Made by a program: the position numbers and the translations under genes. Shown piece by piece: positions 51,399-59,825 of a stretch of DNA of 64,000 nt (positions within the stretch are counted from its first letter, which is position 1; each line of letters begins with the position of its first letter). Source of the stretch: Chthonomonas sp. (GTDB lineage Bacteria; Armatimonadota; Fimbriimonadia; Fimbriimonadales; Fimbriimonadaceae); the NCBI GenBank assembly GCA_016788425.1, contig JAEURQ010000002.1, forward strand, positions 930,001-994,000, given 5' to 3'. A model generated the notes under the pieces. The model worked only from the letters and a program-made list of their open reading frames with translations. It made no database searches and was not told where the DNA came from.

Positions 51399-54036
51399 TG
51401 TTCACCAACTTGCCCGGCACGACCACCACCTTGCGGACGGTCAGACCTTCCGTAAACGTTCGCACCTTGGGCAGGTCGCGCGCAATGGCTTCGAGCTCGT
51501 CCTTGGTCGCGATAGCCGGCGCCTCAAAGGTTTCGCGGAGCTTGCCGTTCACCTGAACCGCGATCGTCACGGTGTTGTCGGCGGCCAGCGCCTCGTCAAA
51601 CTTGGGCCATTCGGCCAGGTACGTAAAGCCTTCGTACCCGAGCGATTCCCACACTTCGTCGGCGGTGTGCGGCGCGAACGGCGCGAGCAACAGGGTCAGA
51701 GTTTCGGCGGCTTCGCTCCAGGCGAGCGGGTCGCTCACGCCTTCCTTGCGCAGGTCGCCGCAAGTATTGAGGAACGTCATCATCGCCGCGATCGCAGTGT
51801 TGAACGCAAACCGATCCACGTCTTGCGTGACCTTGCGGCAGAGTTGGTGCGTGGCCCGGCGCAGCTTTTCGTTCTCCGGTGAGGCGACGATGGACTTGGC
51901 CCACTCGGCATTGTAGGTGGGCTGAATCTCCGTCACAAACCGCATCACCCGCGAAAGGAACCGGACGGCCCCCTGCATGCCCTCATTCGACCACATCACG
52001 TCGGCGTCGAACGGGGCGACGAACAACTCGTAGATGCGCAGCGCGTCCGCGCCGTACTGCTCGACCGCCTCGTCCGGCGTCACCACGTTGCCCTTCGACT
52101 TGCTCATGCGAACAAATTTCCAGGTCACGTCGCTCTCCGGCAGTTCGGCCGCCTCTTCGTACGAAATCAAAATCCCATCTTCGCCGACATCCAAACGCTC
52201 ATCGGCTTGGGGCGCGCGGTACGGCGTGTTGCCCAGCACCTGGCCCTGATTCATCAGGCGACGGAACGGCTCTTTGCAGCTCACCAGCCCGAGATCAAAC
52301 AGCACCTTGGTCCAGAAGCGGGCGTACAGGAGGTGCATCACGGCGTGCTCCGCGCCGCCGACGTAGCAGTCCACCGGCATCCAGTAGTTGGCCTTCGCCG
52401 GATCCCACGCCGCGCCCTCGTTGTGCGGATCGCAGAAGCGCAGGAAGTACCACGAGCTACAGGCGAAACCGCCCATCGTATCCGTCTCGCGGCGACCCAA
52501 GCGGCCATCGCGATCGGTCACGTTGACAAAGTCGCTGATCTGCGCCAGTGGCGAACTCCCATCGCCGCTCGGCTCATAGTTCTCCACGTCGGGCAGTTCG
52601 ACCGGCAGATCGCCCATCGGCACGAGCTGCTCCTCGCCATCCACGGCGTGAATAATCGGAATCGGGCAGCCCCAATAGCGCTGTCGACTGATCAGCCAGT
52701 CGCGCAATTTGTAGTTGACTTTGCGCTCGCCGATGTCGTGCGCTTCGATCCACTCGCCAAGTTGCTCCTGCGCGTCGGTCACGCTGAGCCCGGTGAACTC
52801 GCCGCTGTTGATGAGCACTCCGTCCTTCGCTTCGAACGCCTGACCCCGAGCGTGGGCGGCGTCAATCTCGGCTTGGGCCTCGGCATGCGGCGCGATGACG
52901 GGCAGGATCGGCAACCCAAACCTCTTGGCGAAATCGAAGTCACGCTGATCGTGGCCGGGCACCGCCATGATCGCGCCGGTGCCGTAACCGAGCAGCACGT
53001 AGTCCGCGATGTAGATCGGCACCGCCATGCCATTCGCGGGGTTCAGCGCGTGAAACCCGATGAAGACGCCGGTCTTCTCGCGGTCTTCGCTTTGGCGCGC
53101 AATATCGCTCATTTCGCGAGTGCGCACCCGGTACCCGTCCACTTGACGCTTTTGGTCCTCGGTCATTTGGGGCAGCAGCTTGTCCACGACCGGGTGTTCC
53201 GGCGCGAGTACGCAAAAGCTCATGCCGAAAATCGTGTCGATGCGGGTGGTGAAGACGCTAAAGCGCAGTTCCTCGTGCTCGGTGCCCGAGTCAAAGTCAA
53301 TGATGTTGCCCGCGCCCGCCGTCTCGGCCACCTTCATGGCAAACTCCACGCCTTCGCTGCGCCCGATCCAGTTGCGCTGCTGGTTCTTGATTCCTTCGGG
53401 CCAGTCGAGATCATCCAGGTCATCAATCAGGCGCTGCGCGTATTCGGTGATGCGGAAGTACCACTGCGGAATGAGCTTCTTTTCAACCGGAGTGCCACAG
53501 CGCTCGCACAGCCCGCCGACCACTTCCTCGTTCGCGAGCGCGGTCTTATCCTTGGGGCACCAGTTCACCGGTGCATTCGACCGGTACGCGAGGCCCTTTT
53601 TGTAGAGTTCGCCGAAAATCCATTGTGTCCACTTGTAGTAGCTCGGCTCGCAGCTTTTGAACTCGCGACTCCAGTCGTAGCCCACGCCAACGAGATCCAT
53701 CTGCTCGCGGTAGCGCGCGGCGTAGCGATCGATCATGGGCGCGGGGTGCGACTTGCGCTTGATCGCCTCGTTTTCGGCAGGCAACCCGAACGCGTCGAAA
53801 CCCATCGGGTGCAGCACGTTGTAGCCCTGCATGAACTTCATGCGGCACAGCACGTCGGTGGGAATGTAGTTGCGGCAATGCCCAACGCTCAGACCGGCAC
53901 CGCTGGGATACGGGAAGAAGTCGAGGCCGTAGAACTTGGGTCGCCCGGCATCCTCGCGCGTGCGGAATAGGTCGGCTTTTCGCCATTCCTCGCGCCACTT
54001 AGCCTCAAAATTCGACGGTTCGTATCGGTCCAACAT
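51385..54036 (-). CDS. leuS: leucyl-tRNA synthetase
   Basis: This 883-residue enzyme charges tRNA-Leu. I start it at the ATG at 54036 (MLDRYEPSNFEAKWREEW), which is the usual LeuRS opening. The HIGH-type motif is PYPSGAGLSVGHCRNY; Ser replaces the first His. KMSKS is RMSKSKGNV. The editing domain has the FTTRIDTIFG and YGTGAIMAVPGHDQRD stretches. TACCCT lies 8 nt before the ATG, so the message may be leaderless, although AAGGGG overlaps the same space. Confidence 0.96.
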   Translation of the reverse strand: MLDRYEPSNFEAKWREEWRKADLFRTREDAGRPKFYGLDFFPYPSGAGLSVGHCRNYIPTDVLCRMKFMQGYNVLHPMGFDAFGLPAENEAIKRKSHPAPMIDRYAARYREQMDLVGVGYDWSREFKSCEPSYYKWTQWIFGELYKKGLAYRSNAPVNWCPKDKTALANEEVVGGLCERCGTPVEKKLIPQWYFRITEYAQRLIDDLDDLDWPEGIKNQQRNWIGRSEGVEFAMKVAETAGAGNIIDFDSGTEHEELRFSVFTTRIDTIFGMSFCVLAPEHPVVDKLLPQMTEDQKRQVDGYRVRTREMSDIARQSEDREKTGVFIGFHALNPANGMAVPIYIADYVLLGYGTGAIMAVPGHDQRDFDFAKRFGLPILPVIAPHAEAQAEIDAAHARGQAFEAKDGVLINSGEFTGLSVTDAQEQLGEWIEAHDIGERKVNYKLRDWLISRQRYWGCPIPIIHAVDGEEQLVPMGDLPVELPDVENYEPSGDGSSPLAQISDFVNVTDRDGRLGRRETDTMGGFACSSWYFLRFCDPHNEGAAWDPAKANYWMPVDCYVGGAEHAVMHLLYARFWTKVLFDLGLVSCKEPFRRLMNQGQVLGNTPYRAPQADERLDVGEDGILISYEEAAELPESDVTWKFVRMSKSKGNVVTPDEAVEQYGADALRIYELFVAPFDADVMWSNEGMQGAVRFLSRVMRFVTEIQPTYNAEWAKSIVASPENEKLRRATHQLCRKVTQDVDRFAFNTAIAAMMTFLNTCGDLRKEGVSDPLAWSEAAETLTLLLAPFAPHTADEVWESLGYEGFTYLAEWPKFDEALAADNTVTIAVQVNGKLRETFEAPAIATKDELEAIARDLPKVRTFTEGLTVRKVVVVPGKLVNIVAN

Positions 54037-54044
54037 TCCCCTTA

Positions 54045-54050
54045 AGGGTA
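54045..54050 (-). promoter_or_regulatory. -10 box of leuS
   Basis: TACCCT on the minus strand, 8 nt from the leuS start codon. The same TACCCT hexamer, preceded by GG, is found 12 nt before alaS. A TTGGTT 19 nt further upstream may be the -35. Confidence 0.45.
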
Positions 54051-54083
54051 CCGCACGCCGAATCCCTGGAACCAATTCTGGCA

Positions 54084-54104
54084 CTTGAGCGTCTTAGACT
54101 CATG
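54084..54104 (+). promoter_or_regulatory. HAIR-type HspR operator
   Basis: CTTGAGC-(7 nt)-ACTCATG matches the HspR-associated inverted repeat consensus CTTGAGT-N7-ACTCAAG at 6 of 7 bases in each arm, with exact spacing. It ends 22 nt before the dnaJ ATG and overlaps a TAGACT box (54095-54100). The hspR gene itself follows dnaJ, so this is probably an autoregulatory site. Confidence 0.8.
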
Positions 54105-54126
54105 GAGTTGAGTGCTCCATACGCAC

Positions 54127-55191
54127 ATGGCGCAAGATTTCTATCGTGTTCTGGAACTAGATCGCAAGGCCGACGACAAGGCGATTAAGGCTGCGTTCCG
54201 TCGCCTCGCGCGCAAGTATCACCCCGACCTGAACCCTAACGACAAGGCCGCTGAGGCCAAGTTTAAGGAGATCAACAACGCGCACGAAGTGCTGAGCGAT
54301 CCCGAGAAGCGCAAGCTCTACGACCAATACGGCGACAACTGGGACAAGGTGCAGGCCGGCGGCGGAGATTTTGGCGACGGCATGAACTTCGGCGGCGGCG
54401 GATTGGAAGACATCTTCGGCGCAATGTTTCAGAACTTTGGCAGCACTCGCGAGGCGGGCCGACGCCAAGCCTCGGTGCCTCCGCGCGATGTCGTGCAACC
54501 CGTGGACATGACGCTGGAAGAGCTCGACAAGGGTACCAAGCGGACCCTGACTTACCAAGTGGACGACGCCTGCAAAAGCTGCAGCGGCACCGGCCAAGTG
54601 CGCATGCGCGCGGCCCACGATTGCCCCGGCTGTCGCGGCACGGGCCGCGTCAGTGGCGGGCTGTTTGGTGGCGCGGCCACCTGCCCCGAGTGCGATGGCA
54701 CCGGCAAAACAAACTTCGAAAAATGTCCTTCGTGCCGCGGCACCGCGGTTTCCAAAACCACCAAAAAGGTGGAAGTGACGATCCCTGCGGGCATCTCGGA
54801 CGGCAAGAAACTGCGCGTGCCCGGGCGCGGTGGTGTCGGCACGACCGGCAAGGCGGGCGACCTCTACGTGGTCATTCGCGAGCTTCCGCACAACCAGTTT
54901 AAGCGGGTCGGCGAAGACCTCCAAACCGAGGTTGAGGTTCCGTTTACGACCGCCGCCTTGGGCGGAGAAATTTCTGTGCCGACTCTGCGTGGCAAGGTTT
55001 CGATGCGCATTCCCGAACTTTCGCAGTCGGGCCAAACGTTCCGGCTCGCCGAGCAGGGCATGGCCAAGCTCAAGGGCGGTCGCAGCAACCTCATGGTGAA
55101 GATCAAGCTGGCGATGCCCAAGACTTTGACCGCCGAGCAGCGCGAATTGCTGAGGAAGCTGGCCGCGCTGGAGGTGGAACATGCCCGATGA
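54127..55191 (+). CDS. dnaJ: chaperone DnaJ
   Basis: This protein has about 354 residues from the ATG at 54127 (MAQDFYRVLELDRKA). The J domain has HPD in YHPDLNPND. A Gly-rich linker follows, then a zinc-binding region with CKSCSGTG, CPGCRGTG, CPECDGTG and CPSCRGTA (last Gly changed to Ala), and a C-terminal substrate domain. DnaJ stimulates DnaK. Neither dnaK nor grpE is next to it, unlike in actinobacteria. It overlaps hspR by 11 nt and has a HAIR operator. Confidence 0.95.
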   Translation: MAQDFYRVLELDRKADDKAIKAAFRRLARKYHPDLNPNDKAAEAKFKEINNAHEVLSDPEKRKLYDQYGDNWDKVQAGGGDFGDGMNFGGGGLEDIFGAMFQNFGSTREAGRRQASVPPRDVVQPVDMTLEELDKGTKRTLTYQVDDACKSCSGTGQVRMRAAHDCPGCRGTGRVSGGLFGGAATCPECDGTGKTNFEKCPSCRGTAVSKTTKKVEVTIPAGISDGKKLRVPGRGGVGTTGKAGDLYVVIRELPHNQFKRVGEDLQTEVEVPFTTAALGGEISVPTLRGKVSMRIPELSQSGQTFRLAEQGMAKLKGGRSNLMVKIKLAMPKTLTAEQRELLRKLAALEVEHAR

Positions 55192-55582
55192 CGGGCAGCC
55201 GGTCTACATGATCGGCGTCGCCGCCCAGCTGTGCCAAGTCCATCCGCAGACCCTGCGGCAATACGAGCGGATCGGGCTCGTGGTGCCGTCGCGAGTCGGC
55301 TCCAAAAACCGCCTCTATAGCGAAGCCGATATTCGCCGCGTGCAACGCATTCAACGCCTGACCCAGAGCATGGGCGTGAACCTCGCCGGCGTGGAGATTA
55401 TCTTGCGACTGCTGGACGATATGGACGAGCTTCGCCGGGACATGGAGACGCAGTTTGAGGAGTTCCGCCTGGAAGCCGAGCGCCGGATTCAGGACCTCGC
55501 GAGCCAAAGCAACCTACCCGTGCGCCGCGACGAGCAGCTTCTACCAACGCGCCAAATTCAGTGGCGTCGCCCCGAAATCTAA
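55181..55582 (+). CDS. hspR: heat-shock repressor HspR (MerR family)
   Basis: This 133-residue protein has a MerR-type DNA-binding domain: VYMIGVAAQLCQVHPQTLRQYERIGLVVPSRVGSKNRLYSEADIRRVQRIQRL (residues 8-60). A coiled-coil-like helix follows (DDMDELRRDMETQFEEFRLEAERR). GGAGG lies 9 nt before the ATG. HspR represses dnaK/dnaJ-type operons through HAIR elements, and one is present upstream of dnaJ, so dnaJ-hspR should be heat-inducible and autoregulated. Confidence 0.93.
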   Translation: MPDDGQPVYMIGVAAQLCQVHPQTLRQYERIGLVVPSRVGSKNRLYSEADIRRVQRIQRLTQSMGVNLAGVEIILRLLDDMDELRRDMETQFEEFRLEAERRIQDLASQSNLPVRRDEQLLPTRQIQWRRPEI

Positions 55583-55668
55583 ACCTTGCGATCTACTTGA
55601 GCCTTGCGACTTAGCCCTCGGCAACCGCGCACAACCAGCCGAAAATTCGCGCGAGAGCAAGGCTAAAT

Positions 55669-56403
55669 ATGATTACTGCATTTGCAATGCTGGCCATGGA
55701 CACCCATGGTCATGCGCCCGCCAAACCGGCGAGCACCAAAACGAATTCGTCGTCTTACATCCGTGTCTACAAGCCGGGTGAAACCGAAGGCACCGAGGGC
55801 CTGGCCAAGCTGATCGAAGGCAATTCGCGCTTCATCAAGTCGACGGCCAAGGGTCCCAACCGCACCAAGGCCACTCGCGAGCACGTCGCCAAAAAGCAGG
55901 CGCCGTTTGCGAGCATCCTCACCTGTGCGGATTCGCGGCTGTCGCCCGAGCTGATCTTCGACCAAGGTTTCGGCGACCTTTTCGTCGTGCGCGTGGCCGG
56001 TAACGTGGCGGACACATTTGGGATCGCGAGCCTGGAATACGCTGCCGAGCACCTGGGCTCGAAGGTGATCTTGGTTTTGGGCCACGAGCGCTGCGGCGCG
56101 GTGAAGGCGGCATGCGATACCTTCGTGGCGGCCCACGCCAATCACGGCGAATCTGGCTCGCCCGAAGCGGTCAAGTCCAGCATCCCGGCGCTGATCGAGT
56201 TCCTGATGCCGAGCGTAACCGAGGCCGCCGAGCACCAGACCTCTTCCCTGCTGGATGAGGCGATCAGTGTCAACGCGGACCATACCGTCAAGGACCTGCT
56301 CGCCAAGTCGCCCTTGCTCACCGAGATGGCGCACAAGGGCGAGGTCAAGATCGTGAGCGGCGTCTACGATCTTGATACCGGCAAGGTCACTCTGCACAAG
56401 TAA
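55669..56403 (+). CDS. beta-class carbonic anhydrase
   Basis: This 244-residue enzyme interconverts CO2 and bicarbonate. Zinc ligands C86, H139 and C142 and the D88/R90 pair (CADSR; GHERCG) are in place, with VVRVAGNVADTFGIASLEYA between. The first 30 residues look like a poor signal peptide or a tail; export cannot be decided. The start has no clear ribosome site. An SbtA/SbtB pair lies 30 kb away, so inorganic carbon handling may be linked. Confidence 0.93.
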   Translation: MITAFAMLAMDTHGHAPAKPASTKTNSSSYIRVYKPGETEGTEGLAKLIEGNSRFIKSTAKGPNRTKATREHVAKKQAPFASILTCADSRLSPELIFDQGFGDLFVVRVAGNVADTFGIASLEYAAEHLGSKVILVLGHERCGAVKAACDTFVAAHANHGESGSPEAVKSSIPALIEFLMPSVTEAAEHQTSSLLDEAISVNADHTVKDLLAKSPLLTEMAHKGEVKIVSGVYDLDTGKVTLHK

Positions 56404-56425
56404 GTAGCGCCCGCAAGGTGGTTGA

Positions 56426-57976
56426 CTACCCGTGACAAGCGCACTCTTCGTGCGCGGCGTACATTTCGTACCAATCGGGGTCAATCGCCTTCTTCATTTT
56501 GTCGTAGTGCTCACGCGCCTCGGCGTAGGTCATCAGCGGGTTCTTGTGCTGAATATCCTTGGTGGCGAGAATAAACGTGTTGAACCATGTGTTCTTGATC
56601 AAGCCGTGGATGTTCTCGCTCCCCGGCCCCCAGGCGAGCACGGGCACGGCATCGTTGGTGTGGTTGCCGCTGGTAAAGCCGATCTTATAGTGGTTCGCTA
56701 ACACCACGCCGAGCACATCACTCAGTCCGCGCCGGAAAATCGGGAGCGCATCCTTCGTCTTTTCGTAAGCGGCGTCCTTCACGTAGAGCGCCTCCTCTTC
56801 GGTGAGCTGAACCTTCAGCACGTCTTCCACCTTGTCTTGAATGTCGGCGGCTTTGAGCTTGCCAAGTTTGGCCCCGGCGGCTGCCCACGCACTGATGCTG
56901 CTTGCCGAGCCCTTGGCGTCTTTCAGTTTGAGCAGGCCTGTATTCGCATCCTCGTACTCGCTCCCCGCACCATTCAGAGCCACCCCGCCGCACGCGTGGT
57001 CGGCGGTGGCAATGACGAGGGTGTCTCCGTCGCGCATGGCAAACTCAACGGCGGCCCGCAATGCGGCTTCGCCCTCAATTTGGTCGTACAGCATGCCCAC
57101 GCAGTCGTTGCCATGATTCGCGTGGTCCACGCGGCCGGCTTCGACTTGGAGCAGAAATCCGTTCGGGCCGCCGTCCAATAGCTCAATTGCTTTGGTGGTC
57201 AACTCGGCGAGGGTCGGGACATTGGAGCGCAACTTGGCGTCGTTGCGGCGATCAATCGTGTATGGCAGGTGGCTGTCGGCGAACACGCCGAGCACCTTGC
57301 CGGTGCGCAGCGCGCGCATTTCATCGCGGGTTCGGACGATCTGGAATCCGGCGCGTCGGTAGCCTTCGTAAGCATCCTTCTTGTCGCTGCGCAGGTCCGC
57401 CGCGATGTAGTTGTTTCCGCCCCCCATCACGACGTCAACGCCCGACTCGGGATACATCTCCGCCATGAGCGGCTGCAGATCACGGTCTATACAGTTGAGC
57501 GCGAATCCGGTGGGCGTGGCGTGGGTAATCGTGGTCGTCGTAACCAGTCCGCACTTCACCCGCTTGGCATGCATCAGTTGCACCAGCGTGCGCAGTTTGG
57601 TGCCGTCGGGATACATATTCGTCATCCCGTTGAAGATTCGTCGGCCCGACCCCCAGGTGCTCGCCGCGGCCGAGGAGTCGGTGACCACGCAGTTGAGCGA
57701 TCGCGTGTCTTGCAGGGCCAGTTTCGTCTCAGGCAAGTCCATGAGCCACTGCCAGTCGCCACCCGCCTTCCCCATCATCTGTTGAAAGTGATGCGCGATG
57801 GTTGGACATTGAACGCCCATGCCATCGAACACGACAAAGATAATGTTCTTGGGTCGTCGCTTGAGCCGCACGACAGGATTCTCAACATTGAACGGCGCTT
57901 GCGAGGAGACGGCGGCGGTGAGGCCCGCAAGCCCAGCACCTAAAAGTCCACGACGGGAGAGGTTAGCCACGCTCAC
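56426..57976 (-). CDS. alkaline phosphatase, Tat-exported
   Basis: This protein of about 516 residues has a twin-arginine signal (SRRGLLGAGLAGL). The alkaline phosphatase core follows: metal ligand D51 in VVFDGMG, nucleophile S101 in VVTDSSAAASTWGSG, EAGRVDHANHGND and TADHACGG. The reading frame opens with GTG at 57976; a second GTG at 57970 lies 7 nt after a TAACCT box and would give a leaderless start two codons shorter. It hydrolyses phosphate monoesters in the periplasm. It is convergent with the carbonic anhydrase gene. Confidence 0.92.
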   Translation of the reverse strand: MSVANLSRRGLLGAGLAGLTAAVSSQAPFNVENPVVRLKRRPKNIIFVVFDGMGVQCPTIAHHFQQMMGKAGGDWQWLMDLPETKLALQDTRSLNCVVTDSSAAASTWGSGRRIFNGMTNMYPDGTKLRTLVQLMHAKRVKCGLVTTTTITHATPTGFALNCIDRDLQPLMAEMYPESGVDVVMGGGNNYIAADLRSDKKDAYEGYRRAGFQIVRTRDEMRALRTGKVLGVFADSHLPYTIDRRNDAKLRSNVPTLAELTTKAIELLDGGPNGFLLQVEAGRVDHANHGNDCVGMLYDQIEGEAALRAAVEFAMRDGDTLVIATADHACGGVALNGAGSEYEDANTGLLKLKDAKGSASSISAWAAAGAKLGKLKAADIQDKVEDVLKVQLTEEEALYVKDAAYEKTKDALPIFRRGLSDVLGVVLANHYKIGFTSGNHTNDAVPVLAWGPGSENIHGLIKNTWFNTFILATKDIQHKNPLMTYAEAREHYDKMKKAIDPDWYEMYAAHEECACHG

Positions 57977-58020
57977 TAGGTTACACCACCAATTGTTGGC
58001 GTGGCGTTAAATCTCAGGCG

Positions 58021-58026
58021 TAGAAT
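58021..58026 (+). promoter_or_regulatory. -10 box of the Dop/PafA-like gene
   Basis: TAGAAT ends 7 nt before the ATG at 58034. This supports that start over the in-frame GTG at 58001 and implies a leaderless message. A TTGGCG 19 nt further upstream may be the -35. Confidence 0.55.
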
Positions 58027-58033
58027 GGGGCAT

Positions 58034-59485
58034 ATGCCGAGTTTGCCGCAAAGAATCATGGGCGTGGAAACTGAGTTTGGTTGCCTGGTTCGCGATCCTG
58101 ACCTCATGAAACCCGCCGAGGCGGTGGAGACGGTGAAAAACGCGGCGTTCTACGATTTGAAAATCGGCGCGCTCGACCTGCACGCCCGCGACGAAGTCTT
58201 TGAACCCGCCCGCTCGGGCGGGTTTTTGCGCAACGGGGCGCGGCTCTATATTGATAACGTCGGCTCTCACCTGGAATACGCCACCGCCGAGTGTCTCGGC
58301 CTGCGCGACCTCATCGCAAACGACCGCGCCGGACAACGCCTGGTTTTGCGCGCGCTCGCCGAAAGCGGGCTCGGCGACGAGGTGGCCTTCTACAACAATT
58401 CGGTGGACCACTTCGGCGGGCACACGTTCGGCTGCCACGAGAATTATCTGGCCCACGTGGACGACGAGTTCTTTGCGCACCGCCTGGAGTTCATCCTTCC
58501 CTTTTTGGTGACGCGACAGATATTCGCCGGTGTGGGGCGGGTCGGCGGACACGTGCTCAGCGATGGCAACCGTCGCCCCACCTTTGACGAGGTGATGCAG
58601 AACCCGGTGGACTACATTTGGGTGAGCAACGTGTACCAGGTGGACCCGGACGAGACGGTTGACTTTCAGATCAGTCAGCGCGCCGACCACATTCTCAAGG
58701 TTGCGGCCAGTCGCGTGCGCTTCAACCGCGCGATGATCAATCCCAAGTGGGAGCACTTTTACGATCACGACGAGTTTAAGCGGCTGCACATTTTGTTCGG
58801 CGAGGCCAACCAAAGCGAGTATGCCTACGCGCTCAGGGTCGGCACCACGGCGCTGGTGCTTCGCCTCAGCGAAGAAGGTTTCTTGACCGATCAAGGGATG
58901 ATTATGAACAACCCGATTTTGGGTTTGCGGCAAGTCAGTCGCAACCTCGGGCTCGACACCAAACTCGGCGGACCCAACCTCAAGCCGAGCGATATTCAGC
59001 GACGCTTTTTGGAACTCGCCGACCAGGAGTATCGCGGTGAAACCGACGAAACCGACTGGGTTCTGCGCGAATGGGCGCAGACGCTCGACGATCTGGATCG
59101 CGACCCGCTAAGCCTGGGTCACAAGCTCGATTGGGTGGCCAAGTACACGATGATTCGCGACTTCACCGAGAGCGAGAACCTCACCTGGAAGGACGACATA
59201 TGCCACTCGCTGGATATGGAGTACCACAACATCGATCCGCAGCAGTCGCTCTACTACGCATTGCCCCACCGCGAGCGGCTCACCACCGAAACGGACATCG
59301 TGAACGCCATGTCCGAAGGGCCTGCCGATACCCGCGCCCGCGTGCGAGGCCAGCTCGTGGCGAAGGCGATGGAACTGCGCCCACCCAACAGCTATACGAT
59401 CGACTGGGATGGGGTGGCGCTGGGCCGCAACGAGTACTACGATCTCGCCGATCCCTACGGAACCGAGCTACAGCGGGACGAGTAA
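58034..59485 (+). CDS. Dop/PafA family Pup ligase or depupylase homologue
   Basis: This protein of 483 residues belongs to the family that attaches (PafA) or removes (Dop) the ubiquitin-like tag Pup. Visible motifs are RIMGVETEFG (metal Glu at 12), GARLYIDNVGSHLEYATAEC (catalytic-base Asp about 74), FGCHENYL, FLVTRQIFAGVGRVGG and RVGTTALVL. The DDLDRDPLSLGHKLDWVAK stretch is Dop-like, and VGSHxEYATAEC is PafA-like. The usual NTRDEPHAD segment is replaced by NPKWEHFYDHDEF (about residue 236). No pup, proteasome or mpa gene is in the window, so direction of activity is open. Confidence 0.88.
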   Translation: MPSLPQRIMGVETEFGCLVRDPDLMKPAEAVETVKNAAFYDLKIGALDLHARDEVFEPARSGGFLRNGARLYIDNVGSHLEYATAECLGLRDLIANDRAGQRLVLRALAESGLGDEVAFYNNSVDHFGGHTFGCHENYLAHVDDEFFAHRLEFILPFLVTRQIFAGVGRVGGHVLSDGNRRPTFDEVMQNPVDYIWVSNVYQVDPDETVDFQISQRADHILKVAASRVRFNRAMINPKWEHFYDHDEFKRLHILFGEANQSEYAYALRVGTTALVLRLSEEGFLTDQGMIMNNPILGLRQVSRNLGLDTKLGGPNLKPSDIQRRFLELADQEYRGETDETDWVLREWAQTLDDLDRDPLSLGHKLDWVAKYTMIRDFTESENLTWKDDICHSLDMEYHNIDPQQSLYYALPHRERLTTETDIVNAMSEGPADTRARVRGQLVAKAMELRPPNSYTIDWDGVALGRNEYYDLADPYGTELQRDE

Positions 59486-59490
59486 AGCAA

Positions 59491-59519
59491 GATGGTCAAG
59501 GGCAGAACCCTTGACCATC
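59491..59519. terminator. bidirectional hairpin between the Pup enzyme gene and rpmE
   Basis: GATGGTCAAGGG (59491-59502) pairs perfectly with CCCTTGACCATC (59508-59519) over a 5-nt loop. It lies 5 nt past the plus gene stop and 24 nt past the minus gene stop, with short T-rich stretches on both sides. It probably serves both convergent genes. Confidence 0.8.
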
Positions 59520-59543
59520 GCTTGTTGGTGAGACCCGGAAGCC

Positions 59544-59789
59544 TTACTTCTTGCCTTGGTTGGCGTAGCGTCGCATAAACTTTTCGACGCGGCCCGCGCT
59601 GTCCACGATCTTCTTTTGACCGGTGTAAAGCGGGTGAGTAAAGGCGCTGATGTCGACGCGGATAACAAAGTGCTCCACGCCATCCACCGCGCGGGTTTCC
59701 GACGACTTCATGGTGCTCAGACCAGTCCACTCGTGCTCGCCGTCGACGAACAGGACCGGGTGATTTGCGGGATGGATGCCAGACTTCAT
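59544..59789 (-). CDS. rpmE: 50S ribosomal protein L31, type B
   Basis: This 81-residue protein follows the L31 pattern: MKSGIHPANHPVLFVDGEHEW at the start, FVIRVDISAFTHPLYTGQKK and GRVEKFMRRYANQG. It lacks the four zinc-binding cysteines of type A L31, so it is the zinc-free type B form. It is alone, convergent with the Pup enzyme gene. Confidence 0.93.
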   Translation of the reverse strand: MKSGIHPANHPVLFVDGEHEWTGLSTMKSSETRAVDGVEHFVIRVDISAFTHPLYTGQKKIVDSAGRVEKFMRRYANQGKK

Positions 59790-59825
59790 AGATTACGAAC
59801 CTTTACGAACCCGGAAGTATACCCA

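Noticed and set aside
52207-53970. 587-codon plus-strand open frame opposite leuS
   Set aside because: Shadow of leuS; no domain signature and no promoter or ribosome site.
54094-54118. CIRCE-like element (TTAG-ACTC ... GAGTGCTCC) before dnaJ
   Set aside because: One arm lacks a base and the outer bases do not match; the overlapping HAIR element fits better and hspR is in the operon.
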